DNA from: Bdellovibrionales bacterium | GTDB lineage: Bacteria > Bdellovibrionota > Bacteriovoracia > Bacteriovoracales > Bacteriovoracaceae | DNA length: 10,180 nucleotides | Assembly: GCA_030633015.1 (NCBI GenBank) | Contig: DAOVTR010000027.1 | Coordinates: 1 to 10,180, forward strand | Reading direction: 5' to 3' | Part shown: positions 1-8,109 of the stretch, piece by piece | Position numbering within the stretch: the first letter of the stretch is position 1 | Layout: each line of letters opens with the position of its first letter | Notes under the pieces: model-generated | Told to the model about the DNA's origin: nothing | Seen by the model: only the letters and a program-made list of their open reading frames with translations | Database searches by the model: none | Made by a program: the position numbers and the translations under genes

Positions 1-245
1 CAGGGTGGCGAGCAGTCCTTGGCGGGTCATAGCGCCCAGCACGGTGAGGGTGCTCCAGTGACCAGCGGGCGTGGCTTCCCGCACCCCGCGTGGCGCGCGA
101 CCCTAGCGCCGGGTCATCTCTGTGGTAACCCCGCTCTCATCCACAAATACCAACTGGGTCGGGTCCATCCCCTTTATCTGCTCCCACCACGCCGGTCGGC
201 GCCGGCGGGCTTCCGGTGTGTCTTGCTCCTGAGCATGGAGGGTTT
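1..245 (-). mobile_element. Internal fragment of an IS630-family transposase, broken by a stop codon
   Basis: Read on the minus strand in the frame starting at about 245, this gives TLHAQEQDTPE, then DPTQLVFVDESG, TTEMTRR, a TAG stop (bases 103-105), GRAPRG, REATPAGHWSTLTVLGA and QGLLATL. This is the recognisable order of the IS630 DDE domain. The VDES aspartate (codon 139-141) matches the first catalytic Asp. The family normally has Tyr where the TAG stands, and one or two residues seem missing after RAPRG, so the copy is dead. Neither terminal inverted repeat nor the remaining D and E are present; the piece runs off the window edge. Base composition is about 67% G+C against about 30% beyond it, so it is foreign to this genome or joined to it artificially. 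Upstream of the Thr-Leu-His the frame hits TAA, where the homology ends. Confidence 0.85.
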
Positions 246-467
246 ATCTGTGAAAATTGTTCAAGTGGAGATCAGGTTAATTTTAACGCAATGAGAGTTG
301 ATCAGGATCTTTTTGACTTTTTTCTTCAGGTAATAAAGAGTAAATATCAAGATTTTTTATTTCAAAAGAGTTATGACCGAACTCATGTGGTGGCATTATT
401 AAATTATTTTTGCTATCAATTTGGCATTGAAAGAAAATCATTTAAAACATTATCTTTAATTTTATAG
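216..467 (+). pseudogene. recO: 3' remnant of recO (DNA repair protein RecO), 5' part replaced by IS630 sequence
   Basis: RecO is a recombination mediator that loads RecA on gapped DNA together with RecR. Here only about 80 C-terminal residues of the usual 230-270 remain. The visible features are PEHGGFICENC, which is the half zinc-finger of RecO (Cys codons at 249 and 258), a helical stretch, and the typical ending, an LNYFCYQFGIERKSFKTL-type helix. Real homology starts near 225; the GTG at 216 and everything upstream lie in the GC-rich insertion sequence, so no native start exists. In many bacteria recO lies beside glycyl-tRNA synthetase genes, which fits the glycyl-tRNA synthetase gene 4 kb downstream. 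It is either a truncated gene or a contig-end artefact; the protein identity is fairly sure, its functional state is not. Confidence 0.7.
427..456 (+). promoter_or_regulatory. Weak candidate sigma70 promoter for the glycosyltransferase gene
   Basis: TTGAAA (427-432) is followed after 18 bases by TATCTT (451-456), giving 5/6 and 4/6 matches to the -35 and -10 consensus. It lies inside the 3' end of recO and would start transcription near 463, about 45 bases before the ATG at 508. Such matches are common in DNA this AT-rich, so it is only a suggestion. It matters because the usual upstream recO promoter is absent here. Confidence 0.22.
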
Positions 468-507
468 ATAGTTCATTTACTATAAATTAATTAGTTTAAG
501 GTAACAT

Positions 508-1410
508 ATGGCAAAATCATTCGTTTCAGGGTTCACATTCATCAAACATGGAATATCTTTAGGGTATCCAATTAAAGAAAGTATTGAAAGTATAGAGCCT
601 CTCTGCGACGAAATAATTATAAATGTTGGTTTTGATGATAAAAATTTATTGAAAGATGATGGAACATATGAGTATTTGACTGACGTTTTTAATCATTCCA
701 AATTTAAATTTATAAAATCATGGTGGGATCCATCTCTAAGGGAAAGTGGAAAAATACTATCAGAACAAACTAATATTGCGCTCCAAAAATGTAGTGGAGA
801 AATTTGTCAGTATATTCAAGGAGACGAAGTTATTCACGAAAATGATTTAAAGGCCATAAATGATGGTTACATTGATCTTTCAAACGATAAATCAATTCAG
901 GGATTAATATTTGATTATATTCATTTTTATGGAAACGTAGATATTTATAAATATACCAGAAATATTTATCGCCGTGAGGTTAGGGCCATTAAAAATAATA
1001 TGGGTATTGTTAGTTGGCTCGACGCTCAGGGGTTCAGATTTACAAATGAAAAAAAAATAAATGCAAAAAGGATCAATGCCAAGATAATGCATTATGGCTG
1101 GGCCAGAAAAGAGCAAATAATGACTGAAAAAGTTCATCAGATGGATAAGCTATATCATGATGATAAAGGTGTTAATAAAAACTTTAAATATACCAAAGTC
1201 TGGGGAATGAGAAGATTTAAAAAAACCCATCCTCAGATAATGAAGTCTTGGATTAGTACACATAAAAACTCAATTGACTTTTTTTCACTGAAGTTAGACT
1301 TTTCTTTTAAGCTTTTCTTTGTCTATATAGGTCTTTTTATTTCAGATATGATTGAGAAAGCAACAGACTATCGGCCAGGAGAATTTAAAAATTATAAACA
1401 GGTTAAATAA
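508..1410 (+). CDS. Glycosyltransferase, GT2-like (GT-A fold)
   Basis: This is a predicted nucleotide-sugar-dependent glycosyltransferase of 300 residues acting in the cytoplasm or at the inner membrane face on a surface glycan. I recognise the pattern of a widespread bacterial family: SGFTFIKHG near the N-terminus (residues 7-15), CDEIIINVG (33-41), WDPSLRESG (73-81), YIQGDEVIHE in the DxD-like metal/sugar site (102-111), HFYG (139-142), YRREVRAIKNN (154-164), DAQGFR (172-177) and HYGW (195-198). There is no signal peptide. A hydrophobic stretch at about 260-285 may bind the membrane. The ATG at 508 has AAGG upstream (498-501). Donor and acceptor cannot be read from sequence. The next gene starts one base after its stop and encodes a membrane phosphoglycol-type transferase, so both probably decorate the same polymer. 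Confidence 0.85.
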   Translation: MAKSFVSGFTFIKHGISLGYPIKESIESIEPLCDEIIINVGFDDKNLLKDDGTYEYLTDVFNHSKFKFIKSWWDPSLRESGKILSEQTNIALQKCSGEICQYIQGDEVIHENDLKAINDGYIDLSNDKSIQGLIFDYIHFYGNVDIYKYTRNIYRREVRAIKNNMGIVSWLDAQGFRFTNEKKINAKRINAKIMHYGWARKEQIMTEKVHQMDKLYHDDKGVNKNFKYTKVWGMRRFKKTHPQIMKSWISTHKNSIDFFSLKLDFSFKLFFVYIGLFISDMIEKATDYRPGEFKNYKQVK

Positions 1411-1411
1411 A

Positions 1412-3250
1412 TTGAAAACTTTTTATAGCTTTATTTGTAAAGAATTATCGTTTTCAACTGCGTTTATATTAATCATTCATTTTATTTTTTTAGTCTACTT
1501 ACATATTATTGGTCATCAGATACTTAGTTTTGATTTCTTTATAATCTTGAATGTTTTATTTAGTTTTTTTAGTTTGTATTTTATCTCATCATCCATTGGC
1601 TTGATTCGAATGAGATATATTAACTTTTTTGTAAATTACATATTTATAATTATTGTATTTGCATATTTATGGTATATCAAAAAAGTTGCAGAACCATTTG
1701 ATATGGATCTTTTTAGTACCAATAAGGATTTGTTGCTTTATAGTGAATCATGGGTAGTAATTAAAAACAAAATGGGCGAAACGTTTTTTCATATATCTGG
1801 AGTCCTATTACTGCTGTTTATTTTTTTAGAATATAAATTCAAGTCATTTTCAAAAAAAACAATCCATTTTTTTCCCAAAGGCATATTATATATAGTGTTT
1901 TACCTTGCCTTGATTTGGGGACAAACAAAAGGTTATGATCCAACAATTTCTTTAGTTAGATCTTTTTTTGGAGTGGGGAGGCACGAAATTTTTGACCACC
2001 CAATTCTTGCAACTATTGATTCCAAGTCAGGTTATTTTAAAAAGAATTTTGCTTTTAAAAAGCCACGCTTCAATAAAAGACCTAATGTTATTATGTTATT
2101 TATTGAATCACTTAATGGAAATTTAGTACAACAGTTGGCCCGAAATTCTAAAAAGCAGATACTTCCAAATTTTAATCAGTTAAGTCAAAAGAGTCTGTTT
2201 TATCCTAACTTTCTAGGGAATTCTATTCAGACAGAGAGAGGGCTTATTGCTAGCTTCTGTGGAATTATTCCGAGTGTTAAAAAGTCCATCTTTTATGAGT
2301 TTCCCAATAATAATTTTAGATGTGTTCCTGAAGTTTTAAAAGAGCAAGGTTATAATACTATCTTTTTTCAGGCTTATCGTGATTTATCATTTGGTAATAA
2401 AAAAACATTCTTAAGTAAAATTGGTTTTGAAACAGTGGATACAGTTCATAAACATTTACAAAAAGGAGACAAAGAAAAGTACTGGGGTTGGGGCCTTCAG
2501 GATGACATTTATTATAAACGCTTTTTTGGATATTTAAAAAAAAGTAGTGAAAATGATAAGAGACCTTTTTTTGTAAGCTTGTTAACCGTATCAAGTCATA
2601 TGGCCTTTAGACATCTTCCGGAAAGTGAAAAGAAAATATATAAATACAAGGGTAGAAATAGTTATAAAAACTATATTAATGCAATTAATGCGGCAGATAG
2701 ATATCTTAAAACTTTTTTGGAAGAGTTCTTTTTAAGTGATATTTCTGAAAATACTGTTCTTCTTATTATGGGAGATCATGGATACCCTGTGGGAGAACAT
2801 GGTGTTTTTAATAATCATGTAAGTGGATATAACGGTAATTTTAAAACTCCCTTAATTGTTTATTGGAAAGATGTTATTAAGCCAGTTTTAAAGGAAGATT
2901 ATTTTTATTCACAGTTGGATATTCCTTTAACGATTATGGATTTGCTGGGGATATCTGGAAGTTCGCATTATTCAGGAAAATCTCTATTTCAGAAAGATCA
3001 TAGTAAAAAGAATGTTTTTTTAGTTCAACCTTATAATGGTATATTTATATCAGCAGTTAATAATAATTTTAAATATATTAAGAATTTAAAAAAATCCTAT
3101 GAAATGTTATTTGATCTAAAAAATGATCCTTTTGAAGAGAATAATCTGATTGACAATAATAAATATGCTCATAAATTAAAATCCCTTAGAAACACAAGTG
3201 GAGAAATACTTTTAAATTATAAATTACTTGAAGAAAATAAACATTGGTAA
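1412..3250 (+). CDS. LTA synthase-like sulfatase-fold membrane transferase
   Basis: This membrane enzyme of the alkaline-phosphatase/sulfatase superfamily resembles LtaS and related phosphoglycerol or phosphoethanolamine transferases. Five hydrophobic segments lie at about residues 13-35, 40-62, 70-90, 125-141 and 154-170, as in LtaS, followed by a large extracytoplasmic domain. The expected metal/catalytic residues are visible: Glu232 in LFIESLNG, nucleophile Thr274 in SIQTERG, His396 in VSSHMAF, and Asp455-His456 in MGDHG. No ATG precedes the first membrane segments. I chose the TTG at 1412, one base after the preceding stop, with AGG at 1400-1402. A TTG at 1352 inside the preceding gene would add 20 residues, giving 632 instead of 612. 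In a Gram-negative host it more likely adds phosphoglycerol or phosphoethanolamine to a surface glycan than makes lipoteichoic acid; the substrate is unproven. Confidence 0.85.
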   Translation: MKTFYSFICKELSFSTAFILIIHFIFLVYLHIIGHQILSFDFFIILNVLFSFFSLYFISSSIGLIRMRYINFFVNYIFIIIVFAYLWYIKKVAEPFDMDLFSTNKDLLLYSESWVVIKNKMGETFFHISGVLLLLFIFLEYKFKSFSKKTIHFFPKGILYIVFYLALIWGQTKGYDPTISLVRSFFGVGRHEIFDHPILATIDSKSGYFKKNFAFKKPRFNKRPNVIMLFIESLNGNLVQQLARNSKKQILPNFNQLSQKSLFYPNFLGNSIQTERGLIASFCGIIPSVKKSIFYEFPNNNFRCVPEVLKEQGYNTIFFQAYRDLSFGNKKTFLSKIGFETVDTVHKHLQKGDKEKYWGWGLQDDIYYKRFFGYLKKSSENDKRPFFVSLLTVSSHMAFRHLPESEKKIYKYKGRNSYKNYINAINAADRYLKTFLEEFFLSDISENTVLLIMGDHGYPVGEHGVFNNHVSGYNGNFKTPLIVYWKDVIKPVLKEDYFYSQLDIPLTIMDLLGISGSSHYSGKSLFQKDHSKKNVFLVQPYNGIFISAVNNNFKYIKNLKKSYEMLFDLKNDPFEENNLIDNNKYAHKLKSLRNTSGEILLNYKLLEENKHW

Positions 3251-3254
3251 AATA

Positions 3255-4322
3255 TTAAAGAAGTTGTCTGTATAGTTTCCAGTATTGGTCAGCTGCTGTT
3301 TCCCAACTGAATTTTGAAGCAATATTTCTTAATTGCTGTTCTTTGTTTGGATTATTAGAGTAATCTTTCATTCCATATAATACAATTGACTCCATGTGTT
3401 TGCTATTAAAGTTATCAAAATAATATGCTTCTTTGCCTCCTATTTCAGGAAGGCTTGTTAGCTTAGAGATAAATACAGGTTTTCCAAAACTCATTGCTTC
3501 GATCACTGGTATACCAAATCCCTCGAGTGTGGATGGGAAAAGGAGTCCTTCGCAGTGTTCAAATAACCATTTCTTTTCAAACTCCGTAATTGTTCCTGGC
3601 AGGAAAATTTTATTTTGAAGTTTTTTCTTTTTAATCAGCTCTTCAATTTCATTTGCGTATGGGTGAAACTTAGATCCCGCAATGACAAGATTAAAATCTT
3701 TTAGGTTTTCTATGAGCTCAATAAGCACATGAAAATTTTTTTTAGGCAAAATTGCACCAATAGTAAAAAAGAATTTGGAGGTTAAATCTATTTTTGGCCT
3801 TTGTGAAGTGCCTGCTGGTTTGGACATACCATTATAAATAACTACTTGAGGTTTGGTTGGATCAGTTTTAAATTCTTTTAAAACTTCATTTTTTGTAAAG
3901 TTTGAAATGAAAGTTAATGCGTCAGCTCTATTTATTTTTTTTTGAAGATTAAGTCGAAGTCTTTTAATTTGATTTTTTTTATAGATTCCTTCGTGAAGGA
4001 AATTAAGATCATGAATAGTTAAAATAAATTTCGTAGCGTTTTTTCGAGGAACATATCTAGTATCTTGATGAGTACCGTGCCATAAATCACATTTTGGCAT
4101 TAAAAAGGAAAAATTTCGGTGAATTTTATTTAAACTTATTAACTTTGATTTGAAATTGCTGAACAGTTTAAATTTTTTTTCAGGAAGATATGGATAAAAA
4201 ATATTGCTGTTTTGCTCATTAACCAAAAGCTTATCTGTTAAATTTTTACAAAATTGTCCAAGACCACTATATGGGTCTTGAATTTTCTCAAGTTCAATTA
4301 ATATTTTATGATCTTTGTTCAC
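3255..4322 (-). CDS. Glycosyltransferase family 4 (GT-B fold)
   Basis: This is a 355-residue GT-B glycosyltransferase that probably adds a sugar to a surface polysaccharide from a nucleotide-sugar donor in the cytoplasm. It shows a glycine-containing N-terminal loop (YSGLGQF, 18-24), WHGTHQD (81-87), TIHDLNFLHEG (102-112), FISNFTKNE (138-146), the domain linker VIYNG (161-165), IGAILPKKNFH (188-198), and the donor-site EX7E motif EGFGIPVIE (Glu267 to Glu275), followed by GKPVFISKLTSLPEIGG. The start is GTG (4320-4322) with only a weak Shine-Dalgarno sequence. It converges on the LTA-synthase-like gene with four bases between the stops and no visible terminator hairpin. It diverges from the glycyl-tRNA synthetase gene across 100 bases. 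Family assignment is secure; sugar specificity is unknown. Confidence 0.9.
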   Translation of the reverse strand: MNKDHKILIELEKIQDPYSGLGQFCKNLTDKLLVNEQNSNIFYPYLPEKKFKLFSNFKSKLISLNKIHRNFSFLMPKCDLWHGTHQDTRYVPRKNATKFILTIHDLNFLHEGIYKKNQIKRLRLNLQKKINRADALTFISNFTKNEVLKEFKTDPTKPQVVIYNGMSKPAGTSQRPKIDLTSKFFFTIGAILPKKNFHVLIELIENLKDFNLVIAGSKFHPYANEIEELIKKKKLQNKIFLPGTITEFEKKWLFEHCEGLLFPSTLEGFGIPVIEAMSFGKPVFISKLTSLPEIGGKEAYYFDNFNSKHMESIVLYGMKDYSNNPNKEQQLRNIASKFSWETAADQYWKLYRQLL

Positions 4323-4422
4323 AAAATTTATCCAATAAAAGCTGTTTTTTTGATATGTTAAACATACAATAAATAAGGTAAACTAAGCAAAAAATATCTT
4401 TAGTTTAAAGTAGGAGAGCAAC
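4323..4422. promoter_or_regulatory. Divergent intergenic region with promoters for the GT4 gene and the glyQS operon
   Basis: This 100-base spacer separates two divergent genes and must hold both promoters. On the minus strand, TTTACC (plus 4377-4382) and TAACAT (plus 4355-4360) with a 16-base spacer give 4/6 and 4/6 matches and a start near 4348. On the plus strand the best -10 is TACAAT (4365-4370), but it has a poor -35. The two would overlap. The clearest element is the ribosome-binding site AGGAG (4412-4416), six bases before the GTG at 4423, which decides that start. No T-box-like or riboswitch leader is evident in this short space. Confidence 0.4.
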
Positions 4423-5742
4423 GTGTCAGAAACTAACCTCAAGACCATGGCCGATTTGGCAAGTTTATGTAAAAGAAGGGGATTTATATTTCAAAGTTCT
4501 GAAATATATGGGGGCATAAGTTCTTGTTGGGATTATGGCCCTTTGGGGATTGAGCTTAAAAAAAATATTCAGTCAAGATGGTGGAAGGCCATGACCTATA
4601 GAGATGATATTGAAGGAGTCGATGCTTCAATATTGATGCATCCGACAGTTTGGGAGGCGTCTGGACATCTTGATAATTTTTCAGATCCTCTTGTTGATTG
4701 TAAAAGTTGTAAGGCGAGATATAGAGAGGATCAAATTGATTTAACTGCTCCATGTCCTAAGTGTGGGAATAAAGATACTTTTACAGAGCCTCGTGAATTT
4801 AATTTAATGTTCAAGACTCAGATGGGAGCACTTGAAGATGCTTCTTCAACAGTTTATCTGAGACCTGAAACATGTCAGGGGATTTTTGTAAATTTTTTAA
4901 ATATTCAAAACACAATGAGAAAAAAAATACCATTTGGCATTGCTCAAATAGGCAAGGCTTTTCGAAATGAAATTACACCAGGTAATTTTATATTTAGGAT
5001 GCGTGAATTTGAACAGATGGAAATGCAATATTTTATAAAGCCTGGCAGTCAAAAAGATTTTATGGAAAAATGGAAAGAAATTAGATGGAGATGGCATGTA
5101 GATAATGGGCTTAGAGAGGATCGACTTAAGTGGGCACCACACCCTGCAGACAAACTGGCCCATTATGCAGATGCTGCGGTTGATATTGAATACAATTTTC
5201 CTATGGGGTGGGGAGAAATGGAAGGGATTCATTCTCGAACAGACTTTGATTTATCTCAGCATCAAAAGTTTTCAGGTAAAAATTTAATGTATGTTGATCA
5301 AGCAGACGGAAACAAAAAATATACACCATATGTAATTGAAACGTCTGTAGGATCTGATCGGTCTATTTTAGCAGTTTTATGTGATGCTTACAGAATTGAA
5401 AATGCAGGAGATAAGGAACGCGAGCGAACAGTTATGAGGTTTCATCCAAACGTGGCACCTATTAAAGTTGCAGTCTTGCCGTTGGTTAAAAAGGATAAGC
5501 TGGAAGGCCCTTCTCGTAAGTTGTTTGAAGAGTTACAGAAACATTATAAGGTTGAATATGATACATCAGGGTCAATTGGAAAAAGATATAGAAGACAAGA
5601 TGAAATTGGAACCCCGTTTTGTATTACTGTAGATTTTGACTCATTAGATGATAATGCCGTGACTATAAGAGATAGAGATACCATGAAACAAGATCGTATC
5701 TCAATTGATAAGGTGTTCACCTTTTTAAAAGATAAATTGTAG
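4423..5742 (+). CDS. glyQS: Glycyl-tRNA synthetase, single-chain (alpha2) type
   Basis: This class II aminoacyl-tRNA synthetase charges tRNA-Gly with glycine using ATP in the cytosol. At 439 residues it matches the compact single-chain bacterial form rather than the two-subunit GlyQ/GlyS enzyme. The N-terminal [14 protein letters not shown] is followed by motif 1 ([20 protein letters not shown], 73-92). A four-cysteine zinc-binding insert uses Cys93, Cys96, Cys111 and Cys114. Then come motif 2 (AFRNEITP, 179-186, then [14 protein letters not shown]), motif 3 ([10 protein letters not shown], 305-314), and a C-terminal anticodon-binding domain from about 341 ([14 protein letters not shown]) ending in [14 protein letters not shown] and TIRDRDT. 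The GTG start has AGGAG six bases upstream; an in-frame ATG at 4447 is the alternative. It is the first gene of a tight run with three wall-related genes. Confidence 0.96.
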   Translation: MSETNLKTMADLASLCKRRGFIFQSSEIYGGISSCWDYGPLGIELKKNIQSRWWKAMTYRDDIEGVDASILMHPTVWEASGHLDNFSDPLVDCKSCKARYREDQIDLTAPCPKCGNKDTFTEPREFNLMFKTQMGALEDASSTVYLRPETCQGIFVNFLNIQNTMRKKIPFGIAQIGKAFRNEITPGNFIFRMREFEQMEMQYFIKPGSQKDFMEKWKEIRWRWHVDNGLREDRLKWAPHPADKLAHYADAAVDIEYNFPMGWGEMEGIHSRTDFDLSQHQKFSGKNLMYVDQADGNKKYTPYVIETSVGSDRSILAVLCDAYRIENAGDKERERTVMRFHPNVAPIKVAVLPLVKKDKLEGPSRKLFEELQKHYKVEYDTSGSIGKRYRRQDEIGTPFCITVDFDSLDDNAVTIRDRDTMKQDRISIDKVFTFLKDKL

Positions 5743-5746
5743 ATTA

Positions 5747-6658
5747 ATGGAAGATCTTAAACAGTTTTGTTTAACTTTTTTACAAGATGCTAATTTTGAT
5801 AGTTTGGCAGTGTCTAAGATTGATTTTAGTCAAAATAAATATACTTCTTTTCAAATTAACAATAATAAATATTTTTTAGGAAATAATTTATTATTTGATC
5901 TTGCAAGTTTGACGAAGCCATTTACTTTATCAGCAATTTATTTAAGTAACCCCGAAATATTTAATGATTCATTTAAGTTATTATTAAATCATAGGGCAGG
6001 GCTACCCTCATGGGCAAAACTGTCAAAGCATAGTTGGAAGGAACAAGTTTTAAGTTATAAAATTGTTGAGAGTGAAACGGTTTATTCTGATTTATCTGCA
6101 CTTAGATTGATGCTGGAAATTGAAAAAAAAAGTGACTATAATTTTCAAGAAAAAGTATCTACATTTTGGAGTGATGAAATATATTTTTGGAAAGATCTTC
6201 CGGAAAAGTTCTTTTGCCCCAATACAGGATTTAGAAAAGGTTATGAGATAAATGGTGTTGTTAATGATGAGAATGCGTATCTAATTAATCAGTTTTGTTC
6301 TCACGCGGGTCTATTTGGATCAATAAAAGGAGTTAGCGAGACGATCTTAAAATTTAATAAAGAATTGAATCTTATTAAAACAGTTACTCGAGATCTAAAA
6401 AGTCACAATTATAGATTTTCGTGTGGATGGGATACTAGTCGAGCGAGCAAGGAATCTCTTGCGGGAGATAGTGCTGGAGTATTAACTTTTGGTCATCTTG
6501 GTTTTACAGGAACTTCTATCTGGACAGATCCAGATAGAAACATTGGATATGTAATATTATCAAATGCAACCAGGGATAGTTATTATTCAAGAGATAAACT
6601 AAATAGTTTAAGAAAAATCGTTGGAAATTATATATTGACAGGGATATTAAAACCATGA
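5747..6658 (+). CDS. Cytoplasmic serine hydrolase, beta-lactamase/AmpC-like family
   Basis: This is a penicillin-binding-protein-like serine hydrolase of 303 residues (beta-lactamase superfamily, class C/esterase type). The three active-site motifs are present: SLTK (Ser54 nucleophile, Lys57) in FDLASLTKPF, YSD (Tyr113) in ETVYSDLSALRL, and HLG (His250) in FGHLGFTGTSIWTDP in place of KTG. The stretches NDENAY and SHAGLFGS resemble the serine-hydrolase domains fused to NagZ-type glucosaminidases in some bacteria, as I recall them. No signal peptide or membrane helix is seen, so it should act in the cytoplasm, unusual for a true beta-lactamase. It starts four bases after the glyQS stop without a clear Shine-Dalgarno sequence, suggesting translational coupling, and its stop overlaps the mpl start. 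A muropeptide amidase or esterase role is inferred from context; the true substrate is unknown. Confidence 0.85.
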   Translation: MEDLKQFCLTFLQDANFDSLAVSKIDFSQNKYTSFQINNNKYFLGNNLLFDLASLTKPFTLSAIYLSNPEIFNDSFKLLLNHRAGLPSWAKLSKHSWKEQVLSYKIVESETVYSDLSALRLMLEIEKKSDYNFQEKVSTFWSDEIYFWKDLPEKFFCPNTGFRKGYEINGVVNDENAYLINQFCSHAGLFGSIKGVSETILKFNKELNLIKTVTRDLKSHNYRFSCGWDTSRASKESLAGDSAGVLTFGHLGFTGTSIWTDPDRNIGYVILSNATRDSYYSRDKLNSLRKIVGNYILTGILKP

Positions 6659-8109
6659 ATTTAACTAATAAAGTCGACGATGTTTGGGCCAGTATTAATA
6701 AAGGTAAGATTAAAAAAATATTTTTTTATAGAGTATGTGGAACAGGAATGGGGGCAGCTGCTTGTCTTTTACAGGAGCAGGGTTTTCGGGTTACGGGTGG
6801 AGATATCAATTTTGCTCCACCAATGGATTGGTATTTAAAAAAATCAAAAATTGATTGCTATCATCTAGATGAGTTAGACGATGGTTTTTATAAGGAATTT
6901 GATCTGATAGTCGTTGGTAATGTTGTGCCTCGAAATAGTAAAGATGCAACTAAAATTGAAAAATTAGGAGTTCCGTATATTTCATTCCCATCTGTCATTG
7001 GAGGACTTGTTTTAAAAGAGTATAAAAAAGTAGTTGGAATATCGGGAACCCATGGAAAAACAACCACAACGTATCTTTTTACACAAGTTTTTGAAAAACT
7101 AGATAAAAAGTCAGGATATTTTATTGGAGGAGTCTTAGATGAGAGACCGTCATCTAAGTTAGGTGATGGTGAATATTTTTTTATTGAATCGGATGAATAT
7201 GATTGTGCCTATTTTGAAAAAATTTCTAAATTTAGAAAATATTATATTACAGACTTGATATTAACTTCCTTGGAGTTTGATCATGGTGATATTTTTGATA
7301 GTTTAGAAGATATTAAAAAAGAGTTTGAATTTATTTTAACCGAGAAATTAAATTCATTAATTGCTAATGTTGATTATGATGCAACTGTTGAGCTACTAAA
7401 TAGTAATCAAATTTTAAATGAAAAAAGTATTATTAGATATGGTGATGTTAGTAGTGGAGGTGGGGGGCCTGTCATTTCAAAAATGGAGCAAACATATACC
7501 GAGTTTAAACTTTTGATAGATAATAAGTGGGAAGAATTTAAAACCAATCTAGTTGGTAGGCATAATATCTATAACTTATCTTCAGTTATTTTATTTGCCT
7601 CTAAAGAAAAATTTGAACTTAACCTTATTAGAAAGTCAGTTTTAGAATTGTCACTTGTAAAAAGAAGGCAAGAAGAAAAGGGGTCTTATAAAGGGGCCAT
7701 AATTATTGATGACTTTGCTCATCATCCAAGAGCAATTTTAGCAACACTTGAATCTATAAAAATAAAGTATCCAGGAAAAAAGATTGTTGTATTATTTGAG
7801 CCTACTTCTGCTACGGCCAGGAGTGATCTTTTTCAACGAAGTTATCCGGATTCGTTTCAATTGGCAGATCAAGTAGCAATTGTGAAACCAGAAGTTAAGA
7901 CAACTGCTATTAATTATAAAAATTTAGATTGTAAAGTTTTAAGTGAAGATCTGATTAAATTAGAAATCCAATCAATAGTATTAAATGATTTAAGGCAGAT
8001 TATGTTATTTTTAAGTGAGGTAGCAAATAGCTCGACACTGGTTTTAGTTATGAGTAATGGAAATATGAAAGGATTATGGAGTACAAATTTTAAAAATGAA
8101 GTACAATAA
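6655..8109 (+). CDS. mpl: UDP-N-acetylmuramate:L-alanyl-gamma-D-glutamyl-meso-DAP ligase (Mpl)
   Basis: Mpl is a cytoplasmic Mur-family ligase that uses ATP to reattach the murein tripeptide, released during wall recycling, to UDP-MurNAc. Visible features are the N-terminal nucleotide loop CGTGMG (28-33), the ATP P-loop GTHGKTTTT (131-139), the Mpl-like FIESDEYDCAYFEKISKF (176-193), LEFDHGDIFDSLEDIKKEF (206-224), GRHNIYN (301-307), LVKRRQEEKG (334-343), IDDFAHHPRAI (351-361), FEPTSATAR (381-389) and the final LVMSNGNMKGLW (464-475). The DEYDxAxF and KRR…DDFAHHP signatures favour Mpl over MurC. At 484 residues it is slightly longer than the E. coli enzyme (about 457). Its ATG overlaps the preceding stop (ATGA), and its end overlaps the next gene by 14 bases, so it is co-translated with both. 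The sequence shows no truncation. Confidence 0.93.
   Translation: MNLTNKVDDVWASINKGKIKKIFFYRVCGTGMGAAACLLQEQGFRVTGGDINFAPPMDWYLKKSKIDCYHLDELDDGFYKEFDLIVVGNVVPRNSKDATKIEKLGVPYISFPSVIGGLVLKEYKKVVGISGTHGKTTTTYLFTQVFEKLDKKSGYFIGGVLDERPSSKLGDGEYFFIESDEYDCAYFEKISKFRKYYITDLILTSLEFDHGDIFDSLEDIKKEFEFILTEKLNSLIANVDYDATVELLNSNQILNEKSIIRYGDVSSGGGGPVISKMEQTYTEFKLLIDNKWEEFKTNLVGRHNIYNLSSVILFASKEKFELNLIRKSVLELSLVKRRQEEKGSYKGAIIIDDFAHHPRAILATLESIKIKYPGKKIVVLFEPTSATARSDLFQRSYPDSFQLADQVAIVKPEVKTTAINYKNLDCKVLSEDLIKLEIQSIVLNDLRQIMLFLSEVANSSTLVLVMSNGNMKGLWSTNFKNEVQ

Noticed and set aside
19..294. Plus-strand open frame of 91 codons in the GC-rich segment
   Set aside because: It is the antisense of the IS630 transposase frame, crosses the junction, and resembles no protein. 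High G+C lengthens open frames by removing stops.
458..488. Hairpin TTTATAG/CTATAAA over the recO stop as a terminator
   Set aside because: The seven-base stem is purely weak pairs apart from one G-C, the loop is 12 bases, and no T-run follows. It is expected by chance at this composition.
3240..3270. Bidirectional terminator between the convergent genes
   Set aside because: Only four bases separate the stops, and no inverted repeat with flanking T-runs is visible around them.
4897..5232. 111-codon minus-strand frame inside the glycyl-tRNA synthetase gene
   Set aside because: It lies wholly antisense to strongly conserved synthetase motifs, has no family resemblance and no start signals of its own.
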